Assembly: GCA_963648205.1 (NCBI GenBank)
Contig: CAVJCT010000049.1
Location: 1 to 41,136 of the forward strand
Length of the DNA stretch: 41,136 nucleotides
Source of the DNA: UBA1181 sp963648205
GTDB lineage: Bacteria > Bacteroidota > Bacteroidia > Bacteroidales > Paludibacteraceae
Direction: 5' to 3'
Shown piece by piece: positions 1 through 7,618 of the stretch. How positions within the stretch are numbered: position 1 is the stretch's first letter; each line of letters starts with the position of its first letter. A model generated the notes under the pieces. It searched no databases and was not told the DNA's origin. It worked only from the letters and a program-made list of their open reading frames with translations. The translations under genes and the position numbers were made by a program.

Positions 1-34
1 GTCACAATGATAAAAATAGGATTTTATTACGATA

Positions 35-63
35 TTTGCGTTACGAAATTTTCGCAACGCAAA
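35..63. repeat. Near-perfect hairpin upstream of AAA ATPase
   Basis: The outer arms TTTGCGTT (35-42) and AACGCAAA (56-63) are exact reverse complements. The inner arms CGAAA (44-48) and TTTCG (50-54) also pair, leaving one A/C mismatch and a single central T. The element ends 28 bases before the ATPase start codon. No T-run follows it on the plus strand, so it does not look like a terminator. It could be a leader hairpin, an operator, or a mobile palindromic element. Confidence 0.8.
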
Positions 64-91
64 TTACACAACAGAAATAAAACAATATAAA

Positions 92-1216
92 ATGGAACCC
101 AACAACCCTTTCCTCATATCAGGTTATTACAGTCCAAAATACTTTTGCGACCGTCAAGAAGAGACCCAAACATTGCTCAACGCATTACAGAATGGCAGAA
201 ATCTTACATTAGTATCACCACGTCGTATGGGTAAAACCGGACTTATAAAGCACACATTTTATAACCTTCAAAACACCAATTCTGACATATTCGTATTTTA
301 CATAGACATATTTTCGACCCAATCACTTGCTGATTTCGTTCGTTTGTTCGCCACAACTGTTTTAGGAAAATTAGATACTATGCCTCAAAAAGCGATGGCG
401 CGAATTACGAAATTCATCAAAAGTTGCCGACCAACTTTCACATTTGATGAAATCACAGGCATGCCTAAAGTGTCAATTGAACTGTCGCCTGCACAAGAAG
501 AAGCGACATTGTCGGAGATTTTCGATTATCTTCAATCTTCTGAAAAAAGGTGCTACATCGCCATCGATGAGTTTCAGCAAATCACCGAATATCCAGAGAA
601 AGGTGTTGAAGCATTGCTTCGTTCCCACATACAATTTCTTTCAAATGTGAATTTCATTTTTGCAGGTAGTAAACAACATTTGATGCAAGAAATGTTTCTT
701 TCAGCCAAAAGGCCTTTCTATCAAAGCACACAGTTGCTTACCATCGACTCTATCAACATTCAACCCTATTACGAGTTTGCTCATTTGTTTTTTCTCAAGA
801 TAGGGAAAGAACTGCCCGAAAATGTTTTTTCTAAGGTTTACCACAGATTTGACGGCCATACATGGTACATTCAGTCTGTATTAAACCGACTATATGGGTA
901 CAACCAAGACGTAACAGACGAAACTGTTGAAGCCGCTATAACGGAGATTATTGACGAGTATTCTTACACCTACGAAAGTATGTACAACCTCTATCCTACT
1001 GGTTGTCAACGACTTTTGAAATCGATTGCTCAAGAAGAGCCTGTCAAAGAAATCTTAGCTGGCGACTTTATCACACGCCACCAACTGAAAGCAACCAGTA
1101 GCGTGAACAGTTCACTCAAGAAACTGATGGACAACGAGTTAGCCTATAAATCAACCAAGGGCTACATCGTCTACGACCGTTTTTTTAGTGAATGGTTGAG
1201 ACGACAATGTTTCTAA
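92..1216 (+). CDS. AAA family ATPase, orphan (ATPase domain 2 type)
   Basis: This 374-residue protein is a P-loop ATPase resembling the archaeal-type/STAND-like ATPase family (Pfam ATPase_2). The Walker A region is SPRRMGKTG at about residues 42-50 (K48). It lacks the usual first glycine but has the SPRRxGKT form common in this family. Walker B is CYIAIDE at 154-160, followed by a sensor-like IFAGS segment. The C-terminal third looks like a winged-helix region (SSLKKLMDNELAYKS). There is no signal peptide, so it should be cytoplasmic. It sits alone, with an opposite-strand gene downstream and a strong hairpin 28 bases upstream. Bacteroidota genomes often carry many such ATPases whose substrate or partner is unknown. 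The fold is secure; the function is not. Confidence 0.85.
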   Translation: MEPNNPFLISGYYSPKYFCDRQEETQTLLNALQNGRNLTLVSPRRMGKTGLIKHTFYNLQNTNSDIFVFYIDIFSTQSLADFVRLFATTVLGKLDTMPQKAMARITKFIKSCRPTFTFDEITGMPKVSIELSPAQEEATLSEIFDYLQSSEKRCYIAIDEFQQITEYPEKGVEALLRSHIQFLSNVNFIFAGSKQHLMQEMFLSAKRPFYQSTQLLTIDSINIQPYYEFAHLFFLKIGKELPENVFSKVYHRFDGHTWYIQSVLNRLYGYNQDVTDETVEAAITEIIDEYSYTYESMYNLYPTGCQRLLKSIAQEEPVKEILAGDFITRHQLKATSSVNSSLKKLMDNELAYKSTKGYIVYDRFFSEWLRRQCF

Positions 1217-1233
1217 GAGAACCGATTTCTTCT

Positions 1234-2709
1234 CTACTCCACCTTCAAACTGAATTTGCCACCTAAGTTGATGCTCACCTTCAAACCGTCCTTGGTAAGA
1301 TGGATGGCATCAACATCCAAATCGTTGAGGAATCCGTTAAGGTAAACATTGTCAAGGAGTTCGCGATTGAAAAGTTCACTGCGACTCATCTCTTTCACCC
1401 ACTCCAATTTGTCTTTTAGAGAGATTACCACATTCTCCTCAATCATCTTCTTCAAACCTTTCTTGTAGAAAAGATTGACCACCTTTGCCAATATGTTTTT
1501 GGTTTTTAGTTTATAATCCACTTCCGTGATACGAATAGAAGAGGTCTCCTTTTCATAATAAGGGACGCCACTGAGGTAGATGGCACCATTAATGAAACCA
1601 TGAACATGCACACCGATGATCATCTTGTCCATCTGCCCATAGAAAGTCATACTGTCGACAGTGATTTGATGTTTGCCATCGCCAAAAGTCTCGCCCGTCA
1701 TGATATTACCAGCAAGCGTATCAATAGTGGTGTATGGAATATCAGCCAGAACATTCAGTTTCACCTTTTCATCCGTACTGTTATACATTTTGAAAGGAGG
1801 CATAGAAAGTTCCTTTTGCTTTTCAGCAGGAATATGATCCATATAAACCTCTGCCAAGCATCGAATGCCGATGGTAGTACGAATTTGTCCCGCAGTACCT
1901 GCGATTGGAGTTGTGTACAAATTTTTAGGAGTGATTTTCAACCACACTTTATAATCCTCCGTTGAGACATCAATAGGGTCTTGCACAACCGACCAAATAT
2001 CATGAATATATTGAGACAGCAGAACGTTTTTCTTTACAGTCTCATCAATCTTCTGCGTCAAAGTTTTTTTATTGGCTTTCAAGATTTGATTCACCAGCGT
2101 CGTAATTGGCACGTCCACGATCCCCAATTTCAAAACTGGTTTCTGAATCCATTCATATTCAACAAAATCAGTTTTCGTAACGAGATTCCAATCCTTAGTG
2201 AAGTTGATGGAAGTCTTTAATTTCAAATCAATAGAACCCTCAATCTCTTGGTCGGTATAAGTAAAGCCGAGACTAAAACGTTTTTTTATCCATAGTTTAA
2301 TAGGAATAGCGTACGACAAGACATTTCCATCGTATGCTATTTTGAAATCCTTAGCCTTCCAAGCCTTGATCATCAAACTATCATCTTCAATATTATTATC
2401 CTCATAAATAAGGTCGCTGAAACGGTCGTTCAGTTTCTTTTCAAGAAGAGAAACATTGATCGTGATAGGAATATGTAAAGTTGAAGTTTTTGGAGTATAA
2501 ACGATTTCTTCATACACCTCGTCAGGCTGTGTCTCTAAAGAGTCGGTCGGAATAGGAATTGTGTCGTTGAGGATTTCAGAACCATTGTTCGCATTCTGAG
2601 CGACCTCCACATCATCTATTTCTTCTTCTTGATCATGATGACGAGCAAAACTCAAAGATGGGATAAGAAACATAGCGAAAAATACGATAAAGTAAGAAAA
2701 TTTGTTCAT
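1234..2709 (-). CDS. DUF4403 family envelope protein
   Basis: The start is placed at the ATG that gives MNKFSYFIVFF, five codons inside the longest frame, because this begins a normal signal peptide ending near LSFA (491 residues). After a short acidic, low-complexity stretch comes a long region of alternating beta strands that I recognise as DUF4403. Members are secreted or envelope proteins of Bacteroidota with tubular lipid-binding-like repeats and no established activity. The gene converges with the AAA ATPase (17-base gap) and has its own promoter at 2738-2767. The family call is fairly sure; the biochemical role is unknown. Confidence 0.8.
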   Translation of the reverse strand: MNKFSYFIVFFAMFLIPSLSFARHHDQEEEIDDVEVAQNANNGSEILNDTIPIPTDSLETQPDEVYEEIVYTPKTSTLHIPITINVSLLEKKLNDRFSDLIYEDNNIEDDSLMIKAWKAKDFKIAYDGNVLSYAIPIKLWIKKRFSLGFTYTDQEIEGSIDLKLKTSINFTKDWNLVTKTDFVEYEWIQKPVLKLGIVDVPITTLVNQILKANKKTLTQKIDETVKKNVLLSQYIHDIWSVVQDPIDVSTEDYKVWLKITPKNLYTTPIAGTAGQIRTTIGIRCLAEVYMDHIPAEKQKELSMPPFKMYNSTDEKVKLNVLADIPYTTIDTLAGNIMTGETFGDGKHQITVDSMTFYGQMDKMIIGVHVHGFINGAIYLSGVPYYEKETSSIRITEVDYKLKTKNILAKVVNLFYKKGLKKMIEENVVISLKDKLEWVKEMSRSELFNRELLDNVYLNGFLNDLDVDAIHLTKDGLKVSINLGGKFSLKVE

Positions 2710-2737
2710 TGTTCTGCACATCAATAATTAAAACGCG

Positions 2738-2767
2738 CAAATTTACTGCTTTTACACCTGATTTCAA
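2738..2767 (-). promoter_or_regulatory. Promoter of DUF4403 gene
   Basis: On the minus strand a TTG (2767-2765) is followed after 19 bases by TAAATTTG (2745-2738). This fits the Bacteroidota -33/-7 promoter pattern TTG-N19-21-TAnnTTTG. It lies about 28 bases before the chosen start codon. Confidence 0.7.
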
Positions 2768-2870
2768 CACCTTTTAGCAGAAAAAGCAAGTCATTAATTA
2801 TCAGCGAATATATGCTTTACAACAGTAAATTTTGGCGTTTCAGTGGCAAGAATAGGATTTTCCCATTCGT

Positions 2871-2932
2871 TTTTGTATATGTGTTAACAAACATATAAAT
2901 TTGCGTTGGGTTCTCCCCTATGAGTAGGAGAA
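2871..2932 (+). promoter_or_regulatory. nhaD promoter and 5' leader hairpin
   Basis: TTTTG (2871-2875) and TAAATTTG (2896-2903) are 20 bases apart, matching the Bacteroidota promoter consensus. The predicted transcript starts near 2910. It would begin almost at once with a hairpin, TTCTCC (2911-2916) pairing with GGAGAA (2927-2932), ahead of the antiporter start at 2955. Whether the hairpin regulates or only stabilises the 5' end cannot be told. Confidence 0.65.
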
Positions 2933-2954
2933 GTATACACCTAAAACTTAGAGA

Positions 2955-4340
2955 ATGGAAATATTAATGATTATCCTGTTCCTATTGGGCTATACCTGTA
3001 TAGCGATGGAACACAGTATTAACGTGAATAAGGCTGCTTCCGCCCTTTTGTTATGCGCTTTGCTCTGGACGGTCTATATTCTAAATGTCAACCCCGAAAT
3101 ACTCGGGCTAAACCCTGCAACTCCGCACGAGGACCTCATTCGCCATGTGACTGGAGTTCAAATCATCGAACATTTAGGAGATGTGGCTTCAACACTCTTC
3201 TTCTTGATGGGCGCAATGACCATTGTCGAGTTGATTGATGTTCACGGAGGATTTTCAATCATTACAAATAAAATCACGACAAGAAAGAAGAAGGAACTTC
3301 TTTGGCTGATTGTCTTCATCACCTTCTTCATGTCAGCTATTTTGGACAACCTTACCACAACAATTGTTATGGTGATGCTTCTCAGAAAATTGGTGAGAGA
3401 TCAGAAAGAACGTTGGATCTTTGCGTGCATCGTCATCATGGCAGCTAACGCAGGTGGTGCTTTCTCACCTATCGGTGACGTTACGACCATTATGCTTTGG
3501 GTAAGAGGCAATGTAACCACTGCAGGATTGATACCCAACTTGTTCATTCCAGCCGTGCTTTCAATTGTTGTGCCAACCCTCATCGCAAGTCGCTTTTTGA
3601 AAGGCGAATTGGCTCCTATCAGCGTATCAAATCAATCGAACGCTAATGCCACAGCCAACTTTATCACACCTAAGGAGCAAAAAATCATCTTCTATATGGG
3701 TATCGGTGCATTGGTTTTTGTTCCAGTCTTCAAGTCAATCACCCACCTACCTCCGTTCATTGGCGTTTTGTTGGGCTTGAGCATACTTTGGATATACACA
3801 GAATTGATGTATCATAAGAAGAGTCAAATTCCAGAGTCGTCGAAAGCAAGAATCACGAATGTGTTGAGCAGAATCGACTTAACCACGATCTTGTTCTTCT
3901 TGGGTATTTTGATGGCAGTAGCAGCATTGCAATGCGCAGGTATTCTCCACGACCTTTCAATCTTCTTGGAGGAGCATATCGGCAACGTGTTCGTAATTGA
4001 TATTGTGATTGGTATTCTCTCTTCTATTGTCGACAATGTACCTTTGGTGGCAGGTTCAATGGGTATGTATCCTTTGGCAACCGCAGCACAGGTAGCAGCA
4101 GATCCATCATTGGCAGTATTCGCACAAGACGGTGTTTTCTGGATGTTCCTCGCCTACTGTGCTGGTGTAGGAGGTTCAATATTGATTATTGGTTCCGCAG
4201 CAGGCGTTGTAGTCATGGGCTTGGAGAAAGTGTCATTCGGATGGTATCTGAAGAGAATCTCAGGACTCGCCCTGATAGGCTATCTTGCAGGAGCTTTGTT
4301 CTTTGTAGTTCAAGAACTTTACCTTCGTCCTTTGCTTTAG
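2955..4340 (+). CDS. nhaD: NhaD-type Na+/H+ antiporter
   Basis: This 461-residue inner-membrane protein has about a dozen hydrophobic segments and belongs to the ArsB/NhaD ion transporter superfamily. The segments AILDNLTTTIVM (about residues 117-128) and SIVDNVPLVAGSMGMYP are the paired DN-containing half-helix motifs expected in NhaD. The stretch NAGGAFSPIGDVTT is also characteristic of the family. It probably expels Na+ in exchange for H+ and so serves sodium and pH homeostasis. It is a single-gene unit with a promoter at 2871-2903 and a terminator at 4374-4408. Ion specificity is inferred from the family. Confidence 0.9.
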   Translation: MEILMIILFLLGYTCIAMEHSINVNKAASALLLCALLWTVYILNVNPEILGLNPATPHEDLIRHVTGVQIIEHLGDVASTLFFLMGAMTIVELIDVHGGFSIITNKITTRKKKELLWLIVFITFFMSAILDNLTTTIVMVMLLRKLVRDQKERWIFACIVIMAANAGGAFSPIGDVTTIMLWVRGNVTTAGLIPNLFIPAVLSIVVPTLIASRFLKGELAPISVSNQSNANATANFITPKEQKIIFYMGIGALVFVPVFKSITHLPPFIGVLLGLSILWIYTELMYHKKSQIPESSKARITNVLSRIDLTTILFFLGILMAVAALQCAGILHDLSIFLEEHIGNVFVIDIVIGILSSIVDNVPLVAGSMGMYPLATAAQVAADPSLAVFAQDGVFWMFLAYCAGVGGSILIIGSAAGVVVMGLEKVSFGWYLKRISGLALIGYLAGALFFVVQELYLRPLL

Positions 4341-4373
4341 GATATTGATTAGAAATTGAAAAATACATACAAG

Positions 4374-4408
4374 GAGTCGTGCATCTACAAGGTGCATGAC
4401 TCTTTTTT
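4374..4408 (+). terminator. Rho-independent terminator after nhaD
   Basis: GAGTCGTGCA (4374-4383) pairs with TGCATGACTC (4393-4402) through ten positions including one G-U pair. Six T residues follow at 4403-4408. Confidence 0.85.
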
Positions 4409-4520
4409 CATACTATAAAAAACCAAAAGTCAGCCGTCCCAACAAATCATTTTATTAACAATTTATCAACCATTTGTTAACCATCTTTTAGTGGTTTGTT
4501 AAGAAAACCGCTTTAACATT

Positions 4521-4552
4521 TTTTGTTAAAACTTCCTAATTTCTTAGTTTTG
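4521..4552 (+). promoter_or_regulatory. Promoter of the secreted-protein pair
   Basis: TTTTG (4521-4525) is followed after 19 bases by TAGTTTTG (4545-4552), a good Bacteroidota -33/-7 pair. The region just upstream (about 4440-4510) is AT-rich, with repeated TTGTTAA-like words that I cannot interpret. Confidence 0.65.
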
Positions 4553-4629
4553 CAAACGATTCACAAGGGTTTTATGTTGCACAACAACATTCCCAGATTT
4601 TATAGAAACTATTAGAGTTGACTGCAAAG

Positions 4630-5097
4630 ATGAAAAACGTTATTAGAATTTTGTTCAATATTTCACTTCTTTTGTGCGTATGTACAGTCAACGCACAAGT
4701 GAACACGTTCAAGGCATACAAAGAAGCCAATGGTTTGATTACAAAGAATTCCAATGGTTTGTATGTCTGGAGTTCTTGGGCTCCGAGCCAAACCACAATC
4801 GTATTAGATTTGAACAAAAAGTTCATCACAGTAACCGACGAGTCTAAGAAGAAAGAGAATACGAAATTTGAAATCTTCGAGAAGCCACAGCAGTGGACAA
4901 TGAAAAAAGATTATAAGTTCGTGAAATATGAATGCATGAACTCTCTCACATTACAAAAATTCTATGTGATGTTGAGCAGATATGACTCTGGAGCATTGAA
5001 AATCACAATTATGTCGCCCAGCGATGCCACACGTTATTTCGTGCGAGTTGACAATGGAGACGAAGATGACGACTTGACCTACGACGATGCAGAATAA
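4630..5097 (+). CDS. Small secreted protein of unknown function
   Basis: I place the start at the second ATG (MKNVIRILFNISLLL), four codons inside the longest frame, because it opens a clean signal peptide ending near VNAQ. The mature protein is about 135 residues with no cysteine pairs, lipobox or motif I recognise, and it ends in a very acidic tail (GDEDDDLTYDDAE). Its stop overlaps the start of the next gene by 11 bases in another frame, so the two are probably translationally coupled. A shared job with the PCMD protein is inferred from that coupling only. Confidence 0.7.
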   Translation: MKNVIRILFNISLLLCVCTVNAQVNTFKAYKEANGLITKNSNGLYVWSSWAPSQTTIVLDLNKKFITVTDESKKKENTKFEIFEKPQQWTMKKDYKFVKYECMNSLTLQKFYVMLSRYDSGALKITIMSPSDATRYFVRVDNGDEDDDLTYDDAE

Positions 5098-6031
5098 ATA
5101 CATACTTCCGCTATTACTTCTTATTTTATTCCCAACATTCTCATCTGCCGAGAAGGTGATAAAATTACCCTACGGCGATATGGATAGTTGGTTCAGACGT
5201 GATTTGAAAGAGAGCCGTCTCATCGGTGGCGAAGTTCGCACGCTCTACGACATAGGCAAAGAAGGCCACAGCACAGAGGCTGCAGCCTGGAAACATGGCG
5301 ATTCACCTTGGAAGACTTCCAGTATCTACGCCAATGTAGTCGGAGTTGTGAAGGGAAGCAACACCGTCTTTCCTGAGAAGAGAGGTAATGGTTACTGCGC
5401 TCGCTTGGAGACTATTTTAGAGGAGGTCTATGTATTCGGATTGATCCACGTTACCGCTTTAGCGACAGGTAGCATTCTTACGGGAGAGTTGATAGAGCCA
5501 ATCCGAAATGTCAACTCGCCAATGTCGAAGTTGGTGCAAGGTATTCCGTTCACACACCGTATCAAAGCCGTTAAATTCGACTACAAAGCGAAAACAGGAG
5601 GAAAAAGAATCAAAGCCTCTGCCCTTAGCAAGAGCGATGTCGAAGGTCCGAACGCAGCCGAGGTAAGCGTATTTCTCCAAAAAAGGTGGGAGGATGCCGA
5701 AGGAAACATCAAGTGTAAACGTATCGCCACAGCCTACATCCGAATCACCCAATCAACAGACTGGGTGAATGGCTACCGACTCAACCTTCACTACGGAGAC
5801 ATTTCGAAAGAACCTTATTTCCACGATTATATGGGGTTGAATTATGAGGGTTACCCACTATATTCAAAAAATTCGAAAGGCGAAAATGTTCAGATAGATG
5901 AAGTTGGATGGGATGCCAGCGCAACCCCGACACACATCATCATCCGTTTTTCCGCAGGCTACGGTGGAGCATACGTCGGAGCAATTGGCGATTGCCTTTG
6001 GATAGACAATGTGGAACTGATAGAAGACTAA
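5087..6031 (+). CDS. PCMD domain-containing secreted protein
   Basis: This 314-residue protein has an N-terminal signal peptide (LLLLILFPTFSSA). The body has the features of the PCMD (putative carbohydrate metabolism) domain of Bacteroidota: an early W, a conserved WKTSS segment, GYCARLET, then a GSILTGEL motif followed by GIPF and a beta-rich jellyroll-like end finishing in WIDNVELI. Such proteins are exported and thought to touch glycans, but no activity is established. The start codon lies inside the end of the preceding gene, so it is probably co-translated. A terminator follows at 6041-6069. Confidence 0.75.
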   Translation: MQNKYILPLLLLILFPTFSSAEKVIKLPYGDMDSWFRRDLKESRLIGGEVRTLYDIGKEGHSTEAAAWKHGDSPWKTSSIYANVVGVVKGSNTVFPEKRGNGYCARLETILEEVYVFGLIHVTALATGSILTGELIEPIRNVNSPMSKLVQGIPFTHRIKAVKFDYKAKTGGKRIKASALSKSDVEGPNAAEVSVFLQKRWEDAEGNIKCKRIATAYIRITQSTDWVNGYRLNLHYGDISKEPYFHDYMGLNYEGYPLYSKNSKGENVQIDEVGWDASATPTHIIIRFSAGYGGAYVGAIGDCLWIDNVELIED

Positions 6032-6040
6032 TAACTTATT

Positions 6041-6069
6041 GAGACTCATCCGTTTGAGTCTCTTTTTTT
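6041..6069 (+). terminator. Rho-independent terminator between the PCMD gene and ispE
   Basis: GAGACTCA (6041-6048) and TGAGTCTC (6055-6062) form a perfect 8-bp stem with a 6-base loop, followed by seven T residues (6063-6069). It ends only 10 bases before the ispE start codon. Confidence 0.85.
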
Positions 6070-6079
6070 ATAAAAAATA

Positions 6080-6883
6080 ATGGTAGTATTTCCTAACGCA
6101 AAATTGAACATCGGTCTGAATATCGTAGAGAAGCGACCAGACAACTATCACAATCTCGAAAGCATATTCGTTCCAATTCCATTCAAAGATATCTTAGAAA
6201 TTGTCGAATCAAAATCAGGTGAAACGAGACTTCATCTTTCTGGTATTCAGATAGATGGAGACCCCAACAACAACCTCGTGATGAAGGCATTTCGGCAGTT
6301 ACAAGGAGATTTCAACATTCCCAACGTAGACATTTATTTGGAGAAAATCATTCCTTTCGGAGCAGGCTTAGGAGGTGGCTCGGCAGACGCTGCTTTCACC
6401 TTAAAAGCATTGAACACACTTTTCGATTTAAAATTGTCAAATGAAAAACTTCGCCAATATGCTACAAAGTTAGGAGCAGATTGTTCTTTCTTTATCGAAA
6501 ACAAAGCGACCTACGTTACAGGAATTGGAGAAATTCTCACTCCTATCGAATTAGATTTGAGTCCATATTACCTCGTCTTGGTGAAGCCCAACGATTACAT
6601 ATCAACCAAAGAAGCGTACGCACACATCACACCTCGAAAGACCGAAATCAGCGTCAACGAGACAATTCACTACCCTATCGAGCAATGGAAAGAATACATT
6701 GTAAATGATTTTGAAGCCAGTGTTTTTCCAAATCATCCAAACATTGCAAAAGTGAAGGAAAATCTCTACGAGAATGGTGCGTTATATGCCTCAATGACAG
6801 GGTCTGGTTCTTCAGTCTTCGGACTATTCGACAAGCAACCGACCGTTGAATATGAGAATACAGTATTCAAAGGAAAATTCTAA
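6080..6883 (+). CDS. ispE: 4-diphosphocytidyl-2-C-methyl-D-erythritol kinase
   Basis: This GHMP-family kinase (267 residues) phosphorylates CDP-methylerythritol, the fourth step of the non-mevalonate isoprenoid pathway, in the cytoplasm. The N terminus FPNAKLNIGL carries the conserved Lys8, and YHNLES holds the substrate-side His24, although the usual G before YH is N here. The ATP-binding motif PFGAGLGGGSADAAF is at 92-106 and the catalytic Asp134 lies in LGADC. The C-terminal glycine motif is MTGSGSSVFGLF. The start is fixed by the family N terminus. It lies directly behind a terminator and 22 bases ahead of the barrel gene. Confidence 0.95.
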   Translation: MVVFPNAKLNIGLNIVEKRPDNYHNLESIFVPIPFKDILEIVESKSGETRLHLSGIQIDGDPNNNLVMKAFRQLQGDFNIPNVDIYLEKIIPFGAGLGGGSADAAFTLKALNTLFDLKLSNEKLRQYATKLGADCSFFIENKATYVTGIGEILTPIELDLSPYYLVLVKPNDYISTKEAYAHITPRKTEISVNETIHYPIEQWKEYIVNDFEASVFPNHPNIAKVKENLYENGALYASMTGSGSSVFGLFDKQPTVEYENTVFKGKF

Positions 6884-6905
6884 TTAAAAACTAAAACATA
6901 AAACA

Positions 6906-7589
6906 ATGAAGAAAAAAGGACTATTAGCCCTTCTTGTAATGCTTCTATCGACAAGCACCATATTGGCTGAATGGCGAGTGGGAGCAACAGTAGGTGCAGT
7001 TAACAATCGACTTAGTATTGATACGCAATACCAATACGATTGGCGTTATGACTCACGTTGGGGAGTACAAGCTGGAGTTTCAGGACAGTATAATTTCAGA
7101 GACTGGTTGGGAGTACGTGCGGATCTTGCCTTCCAACAGCGAGGTTACACCCAAAGAAGAACTGAAAAATTTGCCACTCCAAACAGTTACCATTACAGAG
7201 ACAACTATTTAGTGCTTCCCGTAATGGCTTCATTCTCATTTGGAGGAGAGAAATTGCGTGGATTTTTGAATCTTGGTGTTTATGGTGGATATTGGCTCAA
7301 CAGCCAGGTTCACGGAAAAGCTACAAACTTATCAATAGAAAGTACCCAAAATGACCCATACAAATTTGATGAGAGCATTGACCTTAGCGGAGTGCAATAT
7401 CAACGGTGGGACTTTGGAGGTGTAGCAGGTGTAGGAATAGAGTACCGCATCAACGAACATTGGGCAACCCAAATAGAAGCACGCTACAACTATAGCATAA
7501 TAAGCAAGAAAAAACAATATCAAGAGTTTAAAGACTATCAGTACAACAACCCAATTTCACTGACGGTTGGTGCGTACTATATCTTCTAA
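6906..7589 (+). CDS. Outer-membrane beta-barrel protein
   Basis: This 227-residue protein has a signal peptide (LLALLVMLLSTSTILA) and then alternating amphipathic beta strands. It ends in an aromatic residue (VGAYYIF), the usual closing signature of an outer-membrane barrel. It resembles the PorT/OmpW-like small barrels of Bacteroidota (roughly eight strands). The ligand is unknown. It follows ispE by 22 bases and precedes the S41 peptidase by 29, so the three are probably co-transcribed. Confidence 0.75.
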   Translation: MKKKGLLALLVMLLSTSTILAEWRVGATVGAVNNRLSIDTQYQYDWRYDSRWGVQAGVSGQYNFRDWLGVRADLAFQQRGYTQRRTEKFATPNSYHYRDNYLVLPVMASFSFGGEKLRGFLNLGVYGGYWLNSQVHGKATNLSIESTQNDPYKFDESIDLSGVQYQRWDFGGVAGVGIEYRINEHWATQIEARYNYSIISKKKQYQEFKDYQYNNPISLTVGAYYIF

Positions 7590-7618
7590 AAAACATTTGT
7601 CAACCAAATTTATACAAT

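Noticed and set aside
4440..4510. Possible tandem repeat or CRISPR-like array in the AT-rich gap before 4630
   Set aside because: Words such as TTGTTAA recur, but unit length and spacing are irregular and there are no conserved repeats with unique spacers. No CRISPR array is visible anywhere in the window.
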